Shown piece by piece: positions 18,360 through 27,249 of a DNA stretch of 64,000 nt. The stretch's first letter is position 1. Each line of letters starts with the position of its first letter. Both the position numbers and the translations under genes were made by a program. The DNA lies in contig NZ_JASPJX010000001.1 in NCBI RefSeq assembly GCF_030232585.1, positions 1-64,000 of the forward strand. The letters run 5' to 3'. The notes beneath the pieces were generated by a model. The model did no database searches. It was not told the origin of the DNA and worked only from the letters and a program-made list of their open reading frames with translations. The stretch is from Corynebacterium sp. MSK008 (GTDB lineage Bacteria; Actinomycetota; Actinomycetes; Mycobacteriales; Mycobacteriaceae).

Positions 18360-21031
18360 AGGACGCGGCTGTACAAAAGCAGTTAGATCGCCTGGCTGAG
18401 CTGGAAGCTAAAGCCGAAGCAACCAAGTCGGCGTCCCGGGACCTTCGTTCGTACACTCGCACACTGGCATACCGCGATGCTCTGTCGGGCAAGCACGCTT
18501 TTTTTGAACCCACTAATTCTCGCGACGCTTATGAACAGCGCGTGAACTTTTATGACAGCGAGTTTTCGCAACGACTGGACGAGATGTTGGCTGAGGCTGA
18601 TTCCCTGCCATCAATAAGCCACCAGCGCTGGGACAAGCGTAGGAACGTTCGAATTGGCATCATCGCCGATAGATTTCTTTACGAATCGCTTCGAGTTGCG
18701 GCCGATTTCGTGCCTCTGACCCCAGAGAACTTGGACGAAGAGATTCCGACGTTGGACCTCCTGCTTGTGGTTTCCGCTTGGAGAGGGCTGGAGGACGAAT
18801 GGCATGGGTTCGGTGGGGCGAACTCTGAAGGGCGTCGGCTTTTCTCCGAAAAGGCCGCTCCGCTTGCTCGGTCGCTTGACATCCCGATCGTTTTTTATTC
18901 GAAGGAAGACCCGCCAAACTTTGCGAAGTTCCTTGGTCTTGCGAAGGAAGCGGACTTCATCTTCACGTCCGCCGAAGAAATGGTGCCCAAGTACCAGGAA
19001 GCGGTGGGCGATGGAACACCGGTCGAGGCCTTGCGCTTCGCGGTCAACTTCGAGCGAACCAATCCCGTTGGGAGTGAGCGATTTGACGGTAACGATGTAG
19101 TTTTTGCGGGATCGTGGCTTGCGCACAAATATAAATCTCGTGCACAAGCGGCAAAGAAAATCTTTAAGGGGGTCCAGGATTCCCACCTCGACCTGTCGAT
19201 CTTCGACCGCAATGCGGATTTGGAACAGAGCGATTTCAAGAGCGATCTATCCCGCTATAACTACCCAGATGACTTTCTTCCGCATCTGCGGAGACCGATC
19301 TCGCACGAAGACGTTCATCGCATTCAACGGCTTCTCCCCTTTGGGGTAAACCTGAATTCAGTTACGGCTAGCTCAACCATGTTCGCCAATCGCGTTGTAG
19401 AGCTGCTGGCGACCGGTACGACCGTTTTATCTAACTACAGCAACGGAGTGAATTCTCTTTACCCGTATGTTGCAATCGTCGATTCTGAGATAGACGCTCA
19501 GCAGTTCGTTGATAACTTGAGCACGGCGTATTTCCACTACGGGCGAGCAAGCGGAATCCGAGACGTATTCCTCAATGACACTGCCTTTGAACGAGTCGAT
19601 CAAATCCTCGATGTGGTTGGGGTGTCGCACACCAAAACTGAGCATCGCATTCTCGTGGTCGCTGATGATGAGGAAAACTTCGCAGACTTCGTGGCTTCTC
19701 AGGACGGAGACTTCGACTTCGAATGGGTCAGACGAGATGAGCTTGCAAAAACACAAGGCAGCGAAGGCGGCGATGTCGTCGTCTTCGCTGACAACCTATC
19801 TCTCAATTCTCCTTTTTTGGTTGCGGACGCAGTTGCCGCTTTCCGCTACAGCGACGCCAGCGCAGTAGAGCTTTGCTCAGTAGATGACCCGCGGACTTGC
19901 TATGAATTCGTCGTGCCGGGGCCGAGATCGGCCCTGCAGGTTGTTTGGCTGGAGCCGGGGGAGACCTTTAACACCACCCCCATTGAGCGGGCGATTTTAG
20001 TGAGGACCGCTGCGGTTGCAAATACAGTAGTTTCTTCGCCGGAGGCAAAGGATCTGACAGTAATTGTGCCGGTCTACAACAACGGCCGATTCCTGATTCA
20101 CAAGTGCTTCCAATCACTGCGGAGGAGCTCGGTATTCTCAACGGCGGAAATTCTTCTGATCGATGACGGGTCGACGGACAAGGAAACGCTTCATGCATTA
20201 GCTGTGCTTGAGCAGGTTTACGAGAATGTCTCAGTTTTCCGGTTCCCACCGGGGGGATCGGGTAGCGCTTCTCGCCCTCGAAATAAGGGCCTTGAGCTCG
20301 CGCGCACAAAGTTCGTTACTTACTTAGATCCGGACAACGAACAAGTGGAAGATGCTTACATCCAGCTTCTTGAGTTAATGCGCTCTGAGCCACTCTCGTT
20401 CGCACTTGGAAACATGGTGAAGTTCAAGGGAACTCGTAGCGTCATCAACAATTCTTGGCACCTCAAGAAGTCTCTTAAATCAGCTGGAATCAAACGAACT
20501 GGAGAAGGGATTTACCACCTCGGCGGCAACAACCGCGACTTACTGGCAACAGCCCAGTATCAGCCGATGAGTATTCAAGCTCTCATCGCTGATACGGCCT
20601 GGCTCCGCAGCACTGGTATTGAGCAGCCGGAGGGCGCTGTCGGGCAAGACTCATACTTTTTCCAGCAGATGCTGTATTACGCCGAAAACATCGCAGTCGT
20701 ACCGACTCCGGTTCACGTCTACTATGCGGAGGTTGCCAACTCGACGGTGAACTCAATTTCGGCGAAGTTCTATAGAAAATACTTGCCACTGGAGAAGTCT
20801 CGATCATCCTGGTTGAAGGAGATCGGGCTCATCGACCACTACTCCGACACACGCTTTATGTCGTTCCTGGAAAAGTGGTACTTGGTGAAGCTGAAAGATG
20901 TTGTTGGCGAGGACCGCGCAGAGAGTATTTCACGTATTTATGAGATTGCTTCAATGTACGGCCCGCGTGTTACGGAGAACCCGCAGTTCCAAAGCTTGAT
21001 GGCTGAAGCAGAAGGGGAAGCTTTCCAGTGA
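18356..21031 (+). CDS. two-domain glycosyltransferase: CgeB-like GT fused to GT2
   Basis: An 891-aa protein. A helical N-terminus (~40 residues) precedes a CgeB-like GT (residues ~100-420: LLLVVSAWRGLEDEWHGFGG, PIVFYSKEDPPNFAKF, FTSAEEMVPKYQ, VVFAGSWLAHKYKSRAQ, NSVTASSTMFANRVVELLATGTTVLS). A linker region (~435-560) follows, then a GT2 domain (LTVIVPVYNNGRFLIHKCFQSL, AEILLIDDGSTD, FVTYLDPDNEQVED with DPD as the metal motif). It has the architecture of the 632-aa protein at 11934 but a longer linker. It overlaps the neighbouring genes on both sides by 4 bases, so it lies in a tightly coupled operon. Confidence 0.82.
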   Translation: MKDAAVQKQLDRLAELEAKAEATKSASRDLRSYTRTLAYRDALSGKHAFFEPTNSRDAYEQRVNFYDSEFSQRLDEMLAEADSLPSISHQRWDKRRNVRIGIIADRFLYESLRVAADFVPLTPENLDEEIPTLDLLLVVSAWRGLEDEWHGFGGANSEGRRLFSEKAAPLARSLDIPIVFYSKEDPPNFAKFLGLAKEADFIFTSAEEMVPKYQEAVGDGTPVEALRFAVNFERTNPVGSERFDGNDVVFAGSWLAHKYKSRAQAAKKIFKGVQDSHLDLSIFDRNADLEQSDFKSDLSRYNYPDDFLPHLRRPISHEDVHRIQRLLPFGVNLNSVTASSTMFANRVVELLATGTTVLSNYSNGVNSLYPYVAIVDSEIDAQQFVDNLSTAYFHYGRASGIRDVFLNDTAFERVDQILDVVGVSHTKTEHRILVVADDEENFADFVASQDGDFDFEWVRRDELAKTQGSEGGDVVVFADNLSLNSPFLVADAVAAFRYSDASAVELCSVDDPRTCYEFVVPGPRSALQVVWLEPGETFNTTPIERAILVRTAAVANTVVSSPEAKDLTVIVPVYNNGRFLIHKCFQSLRRSSVFSTAEILLIDDGSTDKETLHALAVLEQVYENVSVFRFPPGGSGSASRPRNKGLELARTKFVTYLDPDNEQVEDAYIQLLELMRSEPLSFALGNMVKFKGTRSVINNSWHLKKSLKSAGIKRTGEGIYHLGGNNRDLLATAQYQPMSIQALIADTAWLRSTGIEQPEGAVGQDSYFFQQMLYYAENIAVVPTPVHVYYAEVANSTVNSISAKFYRKYLPLEKSRSSWLKEIGLIDHYSDTRFMSFLEKWYLVKLKDVVGEDRAESISRIYEIASMYGPRVTENPQFQSLMAEAEGEAFQ

Positions 21032-22992
21032 GCAGTGAGAATGATGATCTGAACGTTCAAATAGCTTCCTTGGCCACAAAGGAGCAGCCACGTTCGATCT
21101 CGCGACGTCACGATCCGTATGTCGGCGGATTCCTCCTGTCAGAAAATGACCTGGGAACGGTTGCAAAATTCACTAAACAAAAGCTTCCGAACGGGCTCTA
21201 TTGGTGGAGCGACAATATCGTCGCAGAAGAGCTTGTGGAAGGTCTTGACCAAAGTTTCCTTTTGATTCGGGGGCACTGGGCTCTGACCTCACCCGGATGC
21301 GAGGATGGCCCTGCTGCCCGGTGCCTTCTTGAATCGGCGCAGTCCTCCATAGATGAGTTTCATGAGCAGTTGGAATACCTCAGTGGCAGATACGTCATTA
21401 TCCTGTGTCTTGCAGGGCATACATACGTGTATAACGACACCCTCGGAGCGCGCACGGTCTTCTACTGCGAGAAAGATCGATTAGTGGCTTCGCACCTGCA
21501 TCTCATAGAGGAAGTTGGTGCGTATGAAAAATACGAATTTAGTGGGGACATTCGCGAAGTACAGTGGGCTGCGGATTTCACGCCCCTAAAAGGGGTTTTC
21601 AACCTCCTCCCTAATTTCTTCCTTGAAATGCCAGAATTCAAAATTTCTCGGTTCTATCCGCGAGAAGAGAACAGATTCTGGGGCGTTGATAGAGAAGAAA
21701 AGTACCGCGAGATTGAACGCATCTGGCGGAGCTCTCAAGAGACCTACTTCAAGGCATTCCCAAACATTGCGTTTTCGATCAGCGGTGGAATAGATAGCCG
21801 ACTAGTCCTCGCCATGGCAAAGCCATATTGGCACAAGATTAATGGTTATACCTACGGGCTGCCATCGCGTGGAAATAGCCGCACTGGAGGTACCTTTTAC
21901 CGGCGCACAATGCTTGCGGACGATCGCATTGTCCGGAGCATCCTTGAATCGGTGCGATTCAAGGAACACACCTTTTTCGATGTAGCGAAACGGGCAGAGG
22001 TCAGCAGTGAATTAGCTGGACTGCTCCAAAAAAACACCTACGGTGAGCATGGGCAGCACTTGGTTGCTTCCTACCGCGAAAAGTTTTCGAATGGAAGCTG
22101 GCTGAACATTAGGGGAAACGGCATCGAGCTTGCGCGTATTGTTCATCTCGGTACAGGGTTTGACCGGCGGCTTTCCAACGCTCAGAGTGAGTTTCCGGAT
22201 GATGTTGAAAAACGAATGAAAGTCCTGGGGTATAGCTCTAATCTTCATGGTTACGGCAAGCAGCTCATGATTTACTGGGAGCTGAGACACGGCAAGTGGC
22301 TCGGAGAGATCAACAACGAGCTCGATGCCGCGTTCGATACGTGGATTCCTGCCTCTAATCGACGGATCCTTGATTTGATGAGCTCGTTTGCTGAAGAGGA
22401 GCTCACCGAGGGGGTCGTTATCCGCGATCTGATCGACAGGAATGCGCCCGAGCTTAATTGGCCCCCGGTTAATTCATCGCAGACGCTCTACCGAGATTGG
22501 CGCGATTTGCGCTTTCCGGCATCCCGGATGCTCGGCAAAATTACCACATTCGACGGCAGGGGTAATCAGCAGGAACTCCAGCCCCTGGGTGAATCCAGGC
22601 TGTCGCAGTCCCAGGTAGGTTCCGGTGCGGGGATGCAGATTAAGTTTGCGCCAGTAACCGAGCCAGGGACGCTACTCTTCCGGGTTTTGGTGCCCTATGC
22701 CAGCGCTTCTGGGAAGGGCTATTTCAACTGGGGCGTCAAGATCAATGGGGAACAGCGTTTCACCATTGATGGAGCGGAAAAAGGTGTTCCGGTTAGCTTT
22801 TCGATCCACAATATTTCGCCAGAAGATGAGGTGATTGTAGAGCTGAACTTCCTGAAAAATGTCAAGGGGGCGGAATCCTGGTCGAGGGCAACTCGACTTC
22901 GGATCGAGGACTGTAAGCTATATCCCCACGATACAGGAGACGCCAGTCCGGAACTCAGGTCGGATTGGCCTAACACACAAAACCAACCGTGA
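21028..22992 (+). CDS. asparagine synthetase-like ligase with extra C-terminal beta domain
   Basis: A 654-aa protein and the second AsnB-like member of the locus. The N-terminal ~200 residues show a degenerate glutaminase-like domain (YLSGRYVIILCLAGHTYVYN-type stretch, DTLGARTVFYCEKDRLVASHL) without an N-terminal Cys2. The PP-loop ATP site is FSISGGIDSRLVLAMA at ~residue 250. The last ~130 residues (TLLFRVLVPYASASGKGYFNWGVK...VSFSIHNISPEDEVIVELNF) look like a beta-sandwich, perhaps carbohydrate-binding. The likely chemistry is ATP-dependent amide formation on a glycan or sugar carboxyl; substrate unknown. It starts by ATGA-like overlap with the upstream transferase gene. Confidence 0.72.
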   Translation: MSSENDDLNVQIASLATKEQPRSISRRHDPYVGGFLLSENDLGTVAKFTKQKLPNGLYWWSDNIVAEELVEGLDQSFLLIRGHWALTSPGCEDGPAARCLLESAQSSIDEFHEQLEYLSGRYVIILCLAGHTYVYNDTLGARTVFYCEKDRLVASHLHLIEEVGAYEKYEFSGDIREVQWAADFTPLKGVFNLLPNFFLEMPEFKISRFYPREENRFWGVDREEKYREIERIWRSSQETYFKAFPNIAFSISGGIDSRLVLAMAKPYWHKINGYTYGLPSRGNSRTGGTFYRRTMLADDRIVRSILESVRFKEHTFFDVAKRAEVSSELAGLLQKNTYGEHGQHLVASYREKFSNGSWLNIRGNGIELARIVHLGTGFDRRLSNAQSEFPDDVEKRMKVLGYSSNLHGYGKQLMIYWELRHGKWLGEINNELDAAFDTWIPASNRRILDLMSSFAEEELTEGVVIRDLIDRNAPELNWPPVNSSQTLYRDWRDLRFPASRMLGKITTFDGRGNQQELQPLGESRLSQSQVGSGAGMQIKFAPVTEPGTLLFRVLVPYASASGKGYFNWGVKINGEQRFTIDGAEKGVPVSFSIHNISPEDEVIVELNFLKNVKGAESWSRATRLRIEDCKLYPHDTGDASPELRSDWPNTQNQP

Positions 22993-23032
22993 TAATCGTC
23001 AAATTGCAGTCTGTTTAGAGAAAGGTTCCAAG

Positions 23033-24220
23033 TTGAATAAGTCTGTTCCTGTAATCGCGCTTACTAAGTGTGGAATTGGAATCTTCGATCTTGACTGGTG
23101 GGTGCCTCGACTTGGTCTATTCAAGTCAGTAACCCTGCCGAGCGTGCTCCAGGCAGCTAAAGAATATGAGTTTCACTGGTTCATGCTGCTTGATGAAGAC
23201 ATGCCCACTGAAGCGCTTGAAATTTTGCGAGCTTCAATTGACGAAGCTGGTGGCAAAGAAAAGATTCATTTGCAGTTCGTTAGGACTTCGATTGAAGCGA
23301 ACCGTGCCGGCTTGAATGCCGTTCGGTCGGTTGTAGGTGATGATCAACGGGCCCTCGTCATTCGAATCGATGATGATGACGCAGTGTCGCGCGATGCGTT
23401 CACTGCCGCCTTAAACTCAATTGAAGATCACGAACATCCTGCAGTGATTTCTCTGGCTGATGGATACATTTTTGATGCGCCCGGCGCCGCGTACGGTGAT
23501 TGGACGTCTCCGAATCAGACCAGCAACACCTACTATTACGGAACCCTCGCTGAAGTCCGCCGGGTTATCTGGCACAACCACACGAAGGCACTCTTCAACG
23601 CAAAACGTTTCGGTTACCAGTCAAAGTCGGTCCTTGGAAAGGGAAGGCACTTCCTTTATACGGTTCACCGCCAAGCTGACGGATCCTACGAGGAACGCCA
23701 GCAGAGAATTCAGGACTGGTCCGCTGTAGGAGACCAGCTTGCAGACGAGTTTGCACTGGATATCGCAGGGTTGAACGAATGGCAGGAGTACCAGCGTACA
23801 GCGAAGCCTACGTTGGGATTGACGTGGCGTAGGTCCATGCCCGAAACCACTCGAATGCGGGAGCTGTTCTCTGAGATCGATAAGCTGAAACGCGAAATCG
23901 TTAAGACCAACAGCGCCATTTTCGATCCGAAGACCCCGTTCCTCTACTTGCTGGATCCGGCAGTTCCCCCGGCATCTGTCAAGAAGGGTAAAGTGCGTTT
24001 CAGGGGAGTGGCCACCCCCGGTACTCGGTTAAATCTGTCGGTAGCGGGCAGCAGCCTAAATTACAAGCTATTTAAGACGGTGGAGGTAGACGACCGCACC
24101 GGAGAATTTGATTTCCTCTGTGCCTTCAACTCAGCGGTGTGGAACCTGCGGCTGGAAGTGGTCGATAGGGGCACTGAAAAGGTGTTGAAAAAGTGGGAGT
24201 TTAAACTCACCGTGCGCTAA
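23033..24220 (+). CDS. putative rhamnosyltransferase-family protein (PF11316-like)
   Basis: A 395-aa protein. The N-terminal ~250 residues match the putative rhamnosyl transferase family: RLGLFKSVTLPSVLQAAK, FHWFMLLDEDMPTEALEIL, RALVIRIDDDDAVSRDAF (acidic metal motif) and IWHNHTKALFNAKRF. The C-terminal ~80 residues (KGKVRFRGVATPGTRLNLSVAG) form a beta-rich domain. The start is TTG at 23033 with AAAGG 7 bases upstream; the in-frame ATG at 22859 would overlap the previous gene by 134 bases. It is the last gene of the + strand operon from 15659 and is followed by a strong hairpin. Confidence 0.72.
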   Translation: MNKSVPVIALTKCGIGIFDLDWWVPRLGLFKSVTLPSVLQAAKEYEFHWFMLLDEDMPTEALEILRASIDEAGGKEKIHLQFVRTSIEANRAGLNAVRSVVGDDQRALVIRIDDDDAVSRDAFTAALNSIEDHEHPAVISLADGYIFDAPGAAYGDWTSPNQTSNTYYYGTLAEVRRVIWHNHTKALFNAKRFGYQSKSVLGKGRHFLYTVHRQADGSYEERQQRIQDWSAVGDQLADEFALDIAGLNEWQEYQRTAKPTLGLTWRRSMPETTRMRELFSEIDKLKREIVKTNSAIFDPKTPFLYLLDPAVPPASVKKGKVRFRGVATPGTRLNLSVAGSSLNYKLFKTVEVDDRTGEFDFLCAFNSAVWNLRLEVVDRGTEKVLKKWEFKLTVR

Positions 24221-24239
24221 ATCGAACCAACCCAGGATT

Positions 24240-24278
24240 CCCGGAGCCAGCGAAAAACAAACTTTGCGTGGCTCCGGG
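24240..24278. terminator. bidirectional terminator between convergent glycan genes
   Basis: CCCGGAGCCA (24240-24249) pairs with TGGCTCCGGG (24269-24278), a perfect 10-bp stem between the transferase stop (24220) and the convergent hydrolase stop (24284). Confidence 0.65.
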
Positions 24279-24283
24279 TAAGT

Positions 24284-25195
24284 CTATTGGTCTTCCTCCG
24301 TGCGTAAGCTTCCCAGATATTCATCGTGCTGATATACAAGTTCGGGACCAGTGCTTGCGTTGTCCGTTTGCAACGATGGCCACAGCATGTCCCACTGCCC
24401 ACTCACGCGGACTGCCTTAAATAGCAACTCCTCCACGAGATCCCGAGAGGGTGGGTTGTGTCCTTTGCCATTAAAGAGCTTCAGAACATGAATCTGCTCT
24501 CTTTCCGGAATCTTTTCAAGGAAAGGAGAAAGGTGCAGCTCAACATGAGAGTCGCCCATTGCCTGCAAGTACAGAATGGGACGGGGTGAAACGTTCGAGT
24601 AGTAGTCGCACAGATTCCAGGTGATTGGAAGCCCTTCGAGAGCATCGGACTTCCAAGCGCGCCGTGTGAAGTTCAGAACAGCGGGCTCGAGATACTTAGC
24701 TATCGATGTCTGGGGATTGGCTGCAATCGGCAGTGCCCCATCAAAACAGCTGGCGTAGAAGAGCGCAGCGAATCCGCCTCCGGAGCCTCCATAGAAGATT
24801 GCGTGCCTGTGGCTTGCCATTGAACGAAAAACGGCATCCAACACAAGCGGTAGGTCTTTTTGTAGGGCACGGTTCCTGTCACCGGCGTACCAAGCAAGGT
24901 TTGCGCCGGTTTCGAGAGTTGAGTCCGACACAAGAACTATGTTTGCTCCAGTTGTGCGCCCCACATTGATGCCGGTGAACACAGGAAGCGTGATCTTTTT
25001 CGCAGGGATAGAACCGTGAAAGAACACGATTGTGGTATCCGCAAAATGATCTTCAATGAAGATTTCTAGGAGGCCATTGCCGTAAGCAATCTGGTGGATC
25101 CCGTTACGGACTGCTTTGGATCCGAAATCGGTGATGCCTTCGTGCTGAAACACGTTTGCCTTGTAGCGTTTCGCGTTACGTGGGTATGCGCTCAT
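24284..25195 (-). CDS. alpha/beta-hydrolase-like protein with GGSGGG nucleophile elbow
   Basis: A 303-aa cytoplasmic protein. TIVFFHGSI resembles the oxyanion strand of alpha/beta hydrolases, HAIFYGGSGGGFAALFYA carries a GxSxGG nucleophile elbow, and LFNGKGHNPPS supplies a C-terminal His. It is clearly paralogous to the last ~250 residues of the protein at 31274: both share AWYAG, GGSGGG(F/Y)AAL and a following NP.T motif. It could deacylate or acylate the glycan, as Asp2-like proteins do, but this is inference. It is on the opposite strand to its neighbours and just downstream of ugd. Confidence 0.65.
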   Translation of the reverse strand: MSAYPRNAKRYKANVFQHEGITDFGSKAVRNGIHQIAYGNGLLEIFIEDHFADTTIVFFHGSIPAKKITLPVFTGINVGRTTGANIVLVSDSTLETGANLAWYAGDRNRALQKDLPLVLDAVFRSMASHRHAIFYGGSGGGFAALFYASCFDGALPIAANPQTSIAKYLEPAVLNFTRRAWKSDALEGLPITWNLCDYYSNVSPRPILYLQAMGDSHVELHLSPFLEKIPEREQIHVLKLFNGKGHNPPSRDLVEELLFKAVRVSGQWDMLWPSLQTDNASTGPELVYQHDEYLGSLRTEEDQ

Positions 25196-25288
25196 TAAAT
25201 GCTCTCTCAGTGTGGCCAGCCTTGAGCTACCTAAAGATCGAGGGGTGATTTGTGCTCAATACTAACCAAGCCCATGTCGAGGTCTGTA

Positions 25289-26638
25289 CTAGGAGTTCCG
25301 GGATGCTGGAGCGGCCATCCGCCCCAAAGCGTGGATTCTCCACCCGGCATTGCGCCAGGGATTGATGCCGAGGACGTTGCGGCCGTCGATAAGCAATTGC
25401 TTGTCGACGAGCTCCGCCGCCCACACCGGATCCATCTCCTTGAACTCCTGCCATTCGGTGGCGAGGATGACCAGCTCCGCGCCGCGCAGGGCGTCTTCGA
25501 GGCTGACGGCGTAGTCGAGGGTGGGAAACACCTTACGGGCGTTGTCCATGCCCTGCGGGTCGTAGACGCGCACGGATGCGCCGGCAAGGTTGAGCTGGCC
25601 GGCCACGGCGAGCGCGGGCGAGTCGCGCACGTCGTCCGAGTTCGGCTTGAACGCGGCACCGAGCACGGTGATGTTGCGGCCGATAACGCTGCCGAGCTCC
25701 TCGCGCGCCAGGTCGATCACGCGCTGGCGGCGACGCATGTTAATCGCGTCGACCTCGCGGAGGAAGGTCAGCGCCTGGTCGGCGCCGACTTCGCCGGCGC
25801 GCGCCATGAACGCACGGATGTCCTTGGGCAGGCACCCACCGCCGAAGCCGAGACCTGCGCCGAGGAACTTGCGGCCGATGCGGTCGTCGTAGCCGATGGC
25901 GTCCGCAAGCTGGGTCACGTCCGCGCCGACGTTCTCGCAGACCTCGGACACGGCGTTGATAAACGAGATCTTTGTGGCCAAAAACGCGTTTGCGGAGACT
26001 TTCACCAGCTCCGCAGTCTGCAAATCCGTCACGATGAACGGGGTGTCGTTTTCCAGCGGGGTGGCGTAGACCTCGCGGGCGATCTCCTCGGCTCGGGAGT
26101 TCTCGGCGCGGTGGCCGAGCACGATGCGGTCCGGCTCGATGGTGTCTTTGACCGCGTAGCCTTCGCGGAGGAACTCCGGGTTCCACGCGATCTCGACGCT
26201 GGCTTTGTTTCCGTGCTCGGCGGCGAGTGTGTCGGCGCGCTCCTGCAGCGCGGCGGCGGTGCCGACCGGGACAGTGGACTTACCCAGGATCAGGTGCTCG
26301 CCCTCGAGCTGGGGCACCAGGTCGTCGATGACGGCCTCGACGTATCGGGTATCGGCAGCGTAGGAGCCGCGCTGCTGCGGGGTGCCGACCCCGATGAAGT
26401 GCACGTTGGCGAAGGCGGCGGCTTCGGCGTAGCTCGTCGTAAAGCTAAGGCGCCCTGCCTCGATGTTGCGCTCGAGCACCTCGGGCAGGCCCGGCTCGTA
26501 GAACGGCACTTTGGAGTTCTTCAGTGCCTCGATCTTGGTTTCGTCAACGTCTACGCCCAGCACCTCGTGGCCTAGTTCAGCCATGCACGCCGCGTGCGTC
26601 GCCCCGAGGTAACCAGTGCCAATCACAGTCATCCGCAT
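25289..26638 (-). CDS. ugd: UDP-glucose 6-dehydrogenase
   Basis: A 449-aa NAD-dependent enzyme making UDP-glucuronate. It has the Rossmann motif MTVIGTGYLGATHAACMAELGHE, GKSTVPVGTAAALQ, EIAWNPEFLREG, the catalytic Cys in GFGGGCLPKD, and the C-terminal LGAAFKPNSDDVRDSPAL. The ATG at 26638 gives the MRMTVIGTGYLG start and lies 8 bases after a -10-like TAGACT, so the mRNA may be leaderless; the longer frame to 26707 has no support. Its base composition is GC-rich like the core genome, in contrast to both flanks, and it carries a copy of the core-genome decamer (25385). Confidence 0.92.
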   Translation of the reverse strand: MRMTVIGTGYLGATHAACMAELGHEVLGVDVDETKIEALKNSKVPFYEPGLPEVLERNIEAGRLSFTTSYAEAAAFANVHFIGVGTPQQRGSYAADTRYVEAVIDDLVPQLEGEHLILGKSTVPVGTAAALQERADTLAAEHGNKASVEIAWNPEFLREGYAVKDTIEPDRIVLGHRAENSRAEEIAREVYATPLENDTPFIVTDLQTAELVKVSANAFLATKISFINAVSEVCENVGADVTQLADAIGYDDRIGRKFLGAGLGFGGGCLPKDIRAFMARAGEVGADQALTFLREVDAINMRRRQRVIDLAREELGSVIGRNITVLGAAFKPNSDDVRDSPALAVAGQLNLAGASVRVYDPQGMDNARKVFPTLDYAVSLEDALRGAELVILATEWQEFKEMDPVWAAELVDKQLLIDGRNVLGINPWRNAGWRIHALGRMAAPASRNS

Positions 26639-26850
26639 AGCAATCAAGTCTACAACTAGGGTGACATCAGGAATCACTTGTGCGAAAACAGTGCGGTCTT
26701 TGGCCATTGTCAGCGTCGGCTTCAGTGCAGCGGGCGTTGAATGGGGGAGGGTAGTGCAGCAAAAGAACTGCTAATAGACTACCTTTTCAATGAAACCTGG
26801 CTGCGAATTAGGTCGTAGCCGACGTTGCGATAACAGAAAGTTATTCAAAG

Positions 26851-27249
26851 ATGCTAGGCGCAAAACCAAACCTGGCTTTTCTGAGTCAGTTCGACGAGAT
26901 GACACTTATCCTCGATGAGGAGTTATCTTTTGGAGATCGCGAATTCGCGGTCGCTTTCAGCTTTTTTGACGATAAGGGTTGTGAGCTACCTAGCTCCGCG
27001 ATCGATGCGGCCTATTCTGACGGCCTTGGTGGCTACTTCCGATACCTGAAGCCGAGCTTAGGCCAGCTTGGTAGCGATGCGGTTAAGCCAATTCACTTGC
27101 GGCTTCCGGCGGCGAGCGCGCGAGTGGAGATTCGCCCTTGGAAGAACAAGAGTGCTGATGCAGCGAGAGACATGCAAAGGCGTGTTTATGTGTGCGTTAA
27201 ATCTTCCGACAATGACAGAGTGTGGACAAGGAGGATTGGCAGCAAATGA
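26851..27249 (+). CDS. small protein of unknown function in glycan operon
   Basis: A 132-aa protein with alternating hydrophobic residues (MTLILDEELSF, EFAVAFSFFDD, RVEIRPWKN) that suggest a beta-sandwich. There is no signal peptide. The stop overlaps the start of the next glycosyltransferase gene (ATGA), so it is the first gene of an operon running to 31160. It may be an accessory binding domain of that transferase. Family not recognised. Confidence 0.6.
   Translation: MLGAKPNLAFLSQFDEMTLILDEELSFGDREFAVAFSFFDDKGCELPSSAIDAAYSDGLGGYFRYLKPSLGQLGSDAVKPIHLRLPAASARVEIRPWKNKSADAARDMQRRVYVCVKSSDNDRVWTRRIGSK

Noticed and set aside
25250-26575. Long open frame (441 codons) antisense to ugd
   Set aside because: It mirrors the GC-rich ugd gene, has no ribosome site or domain, and its composition (Val/Gly/His/Ala-rich) is that of an antisense shadow.
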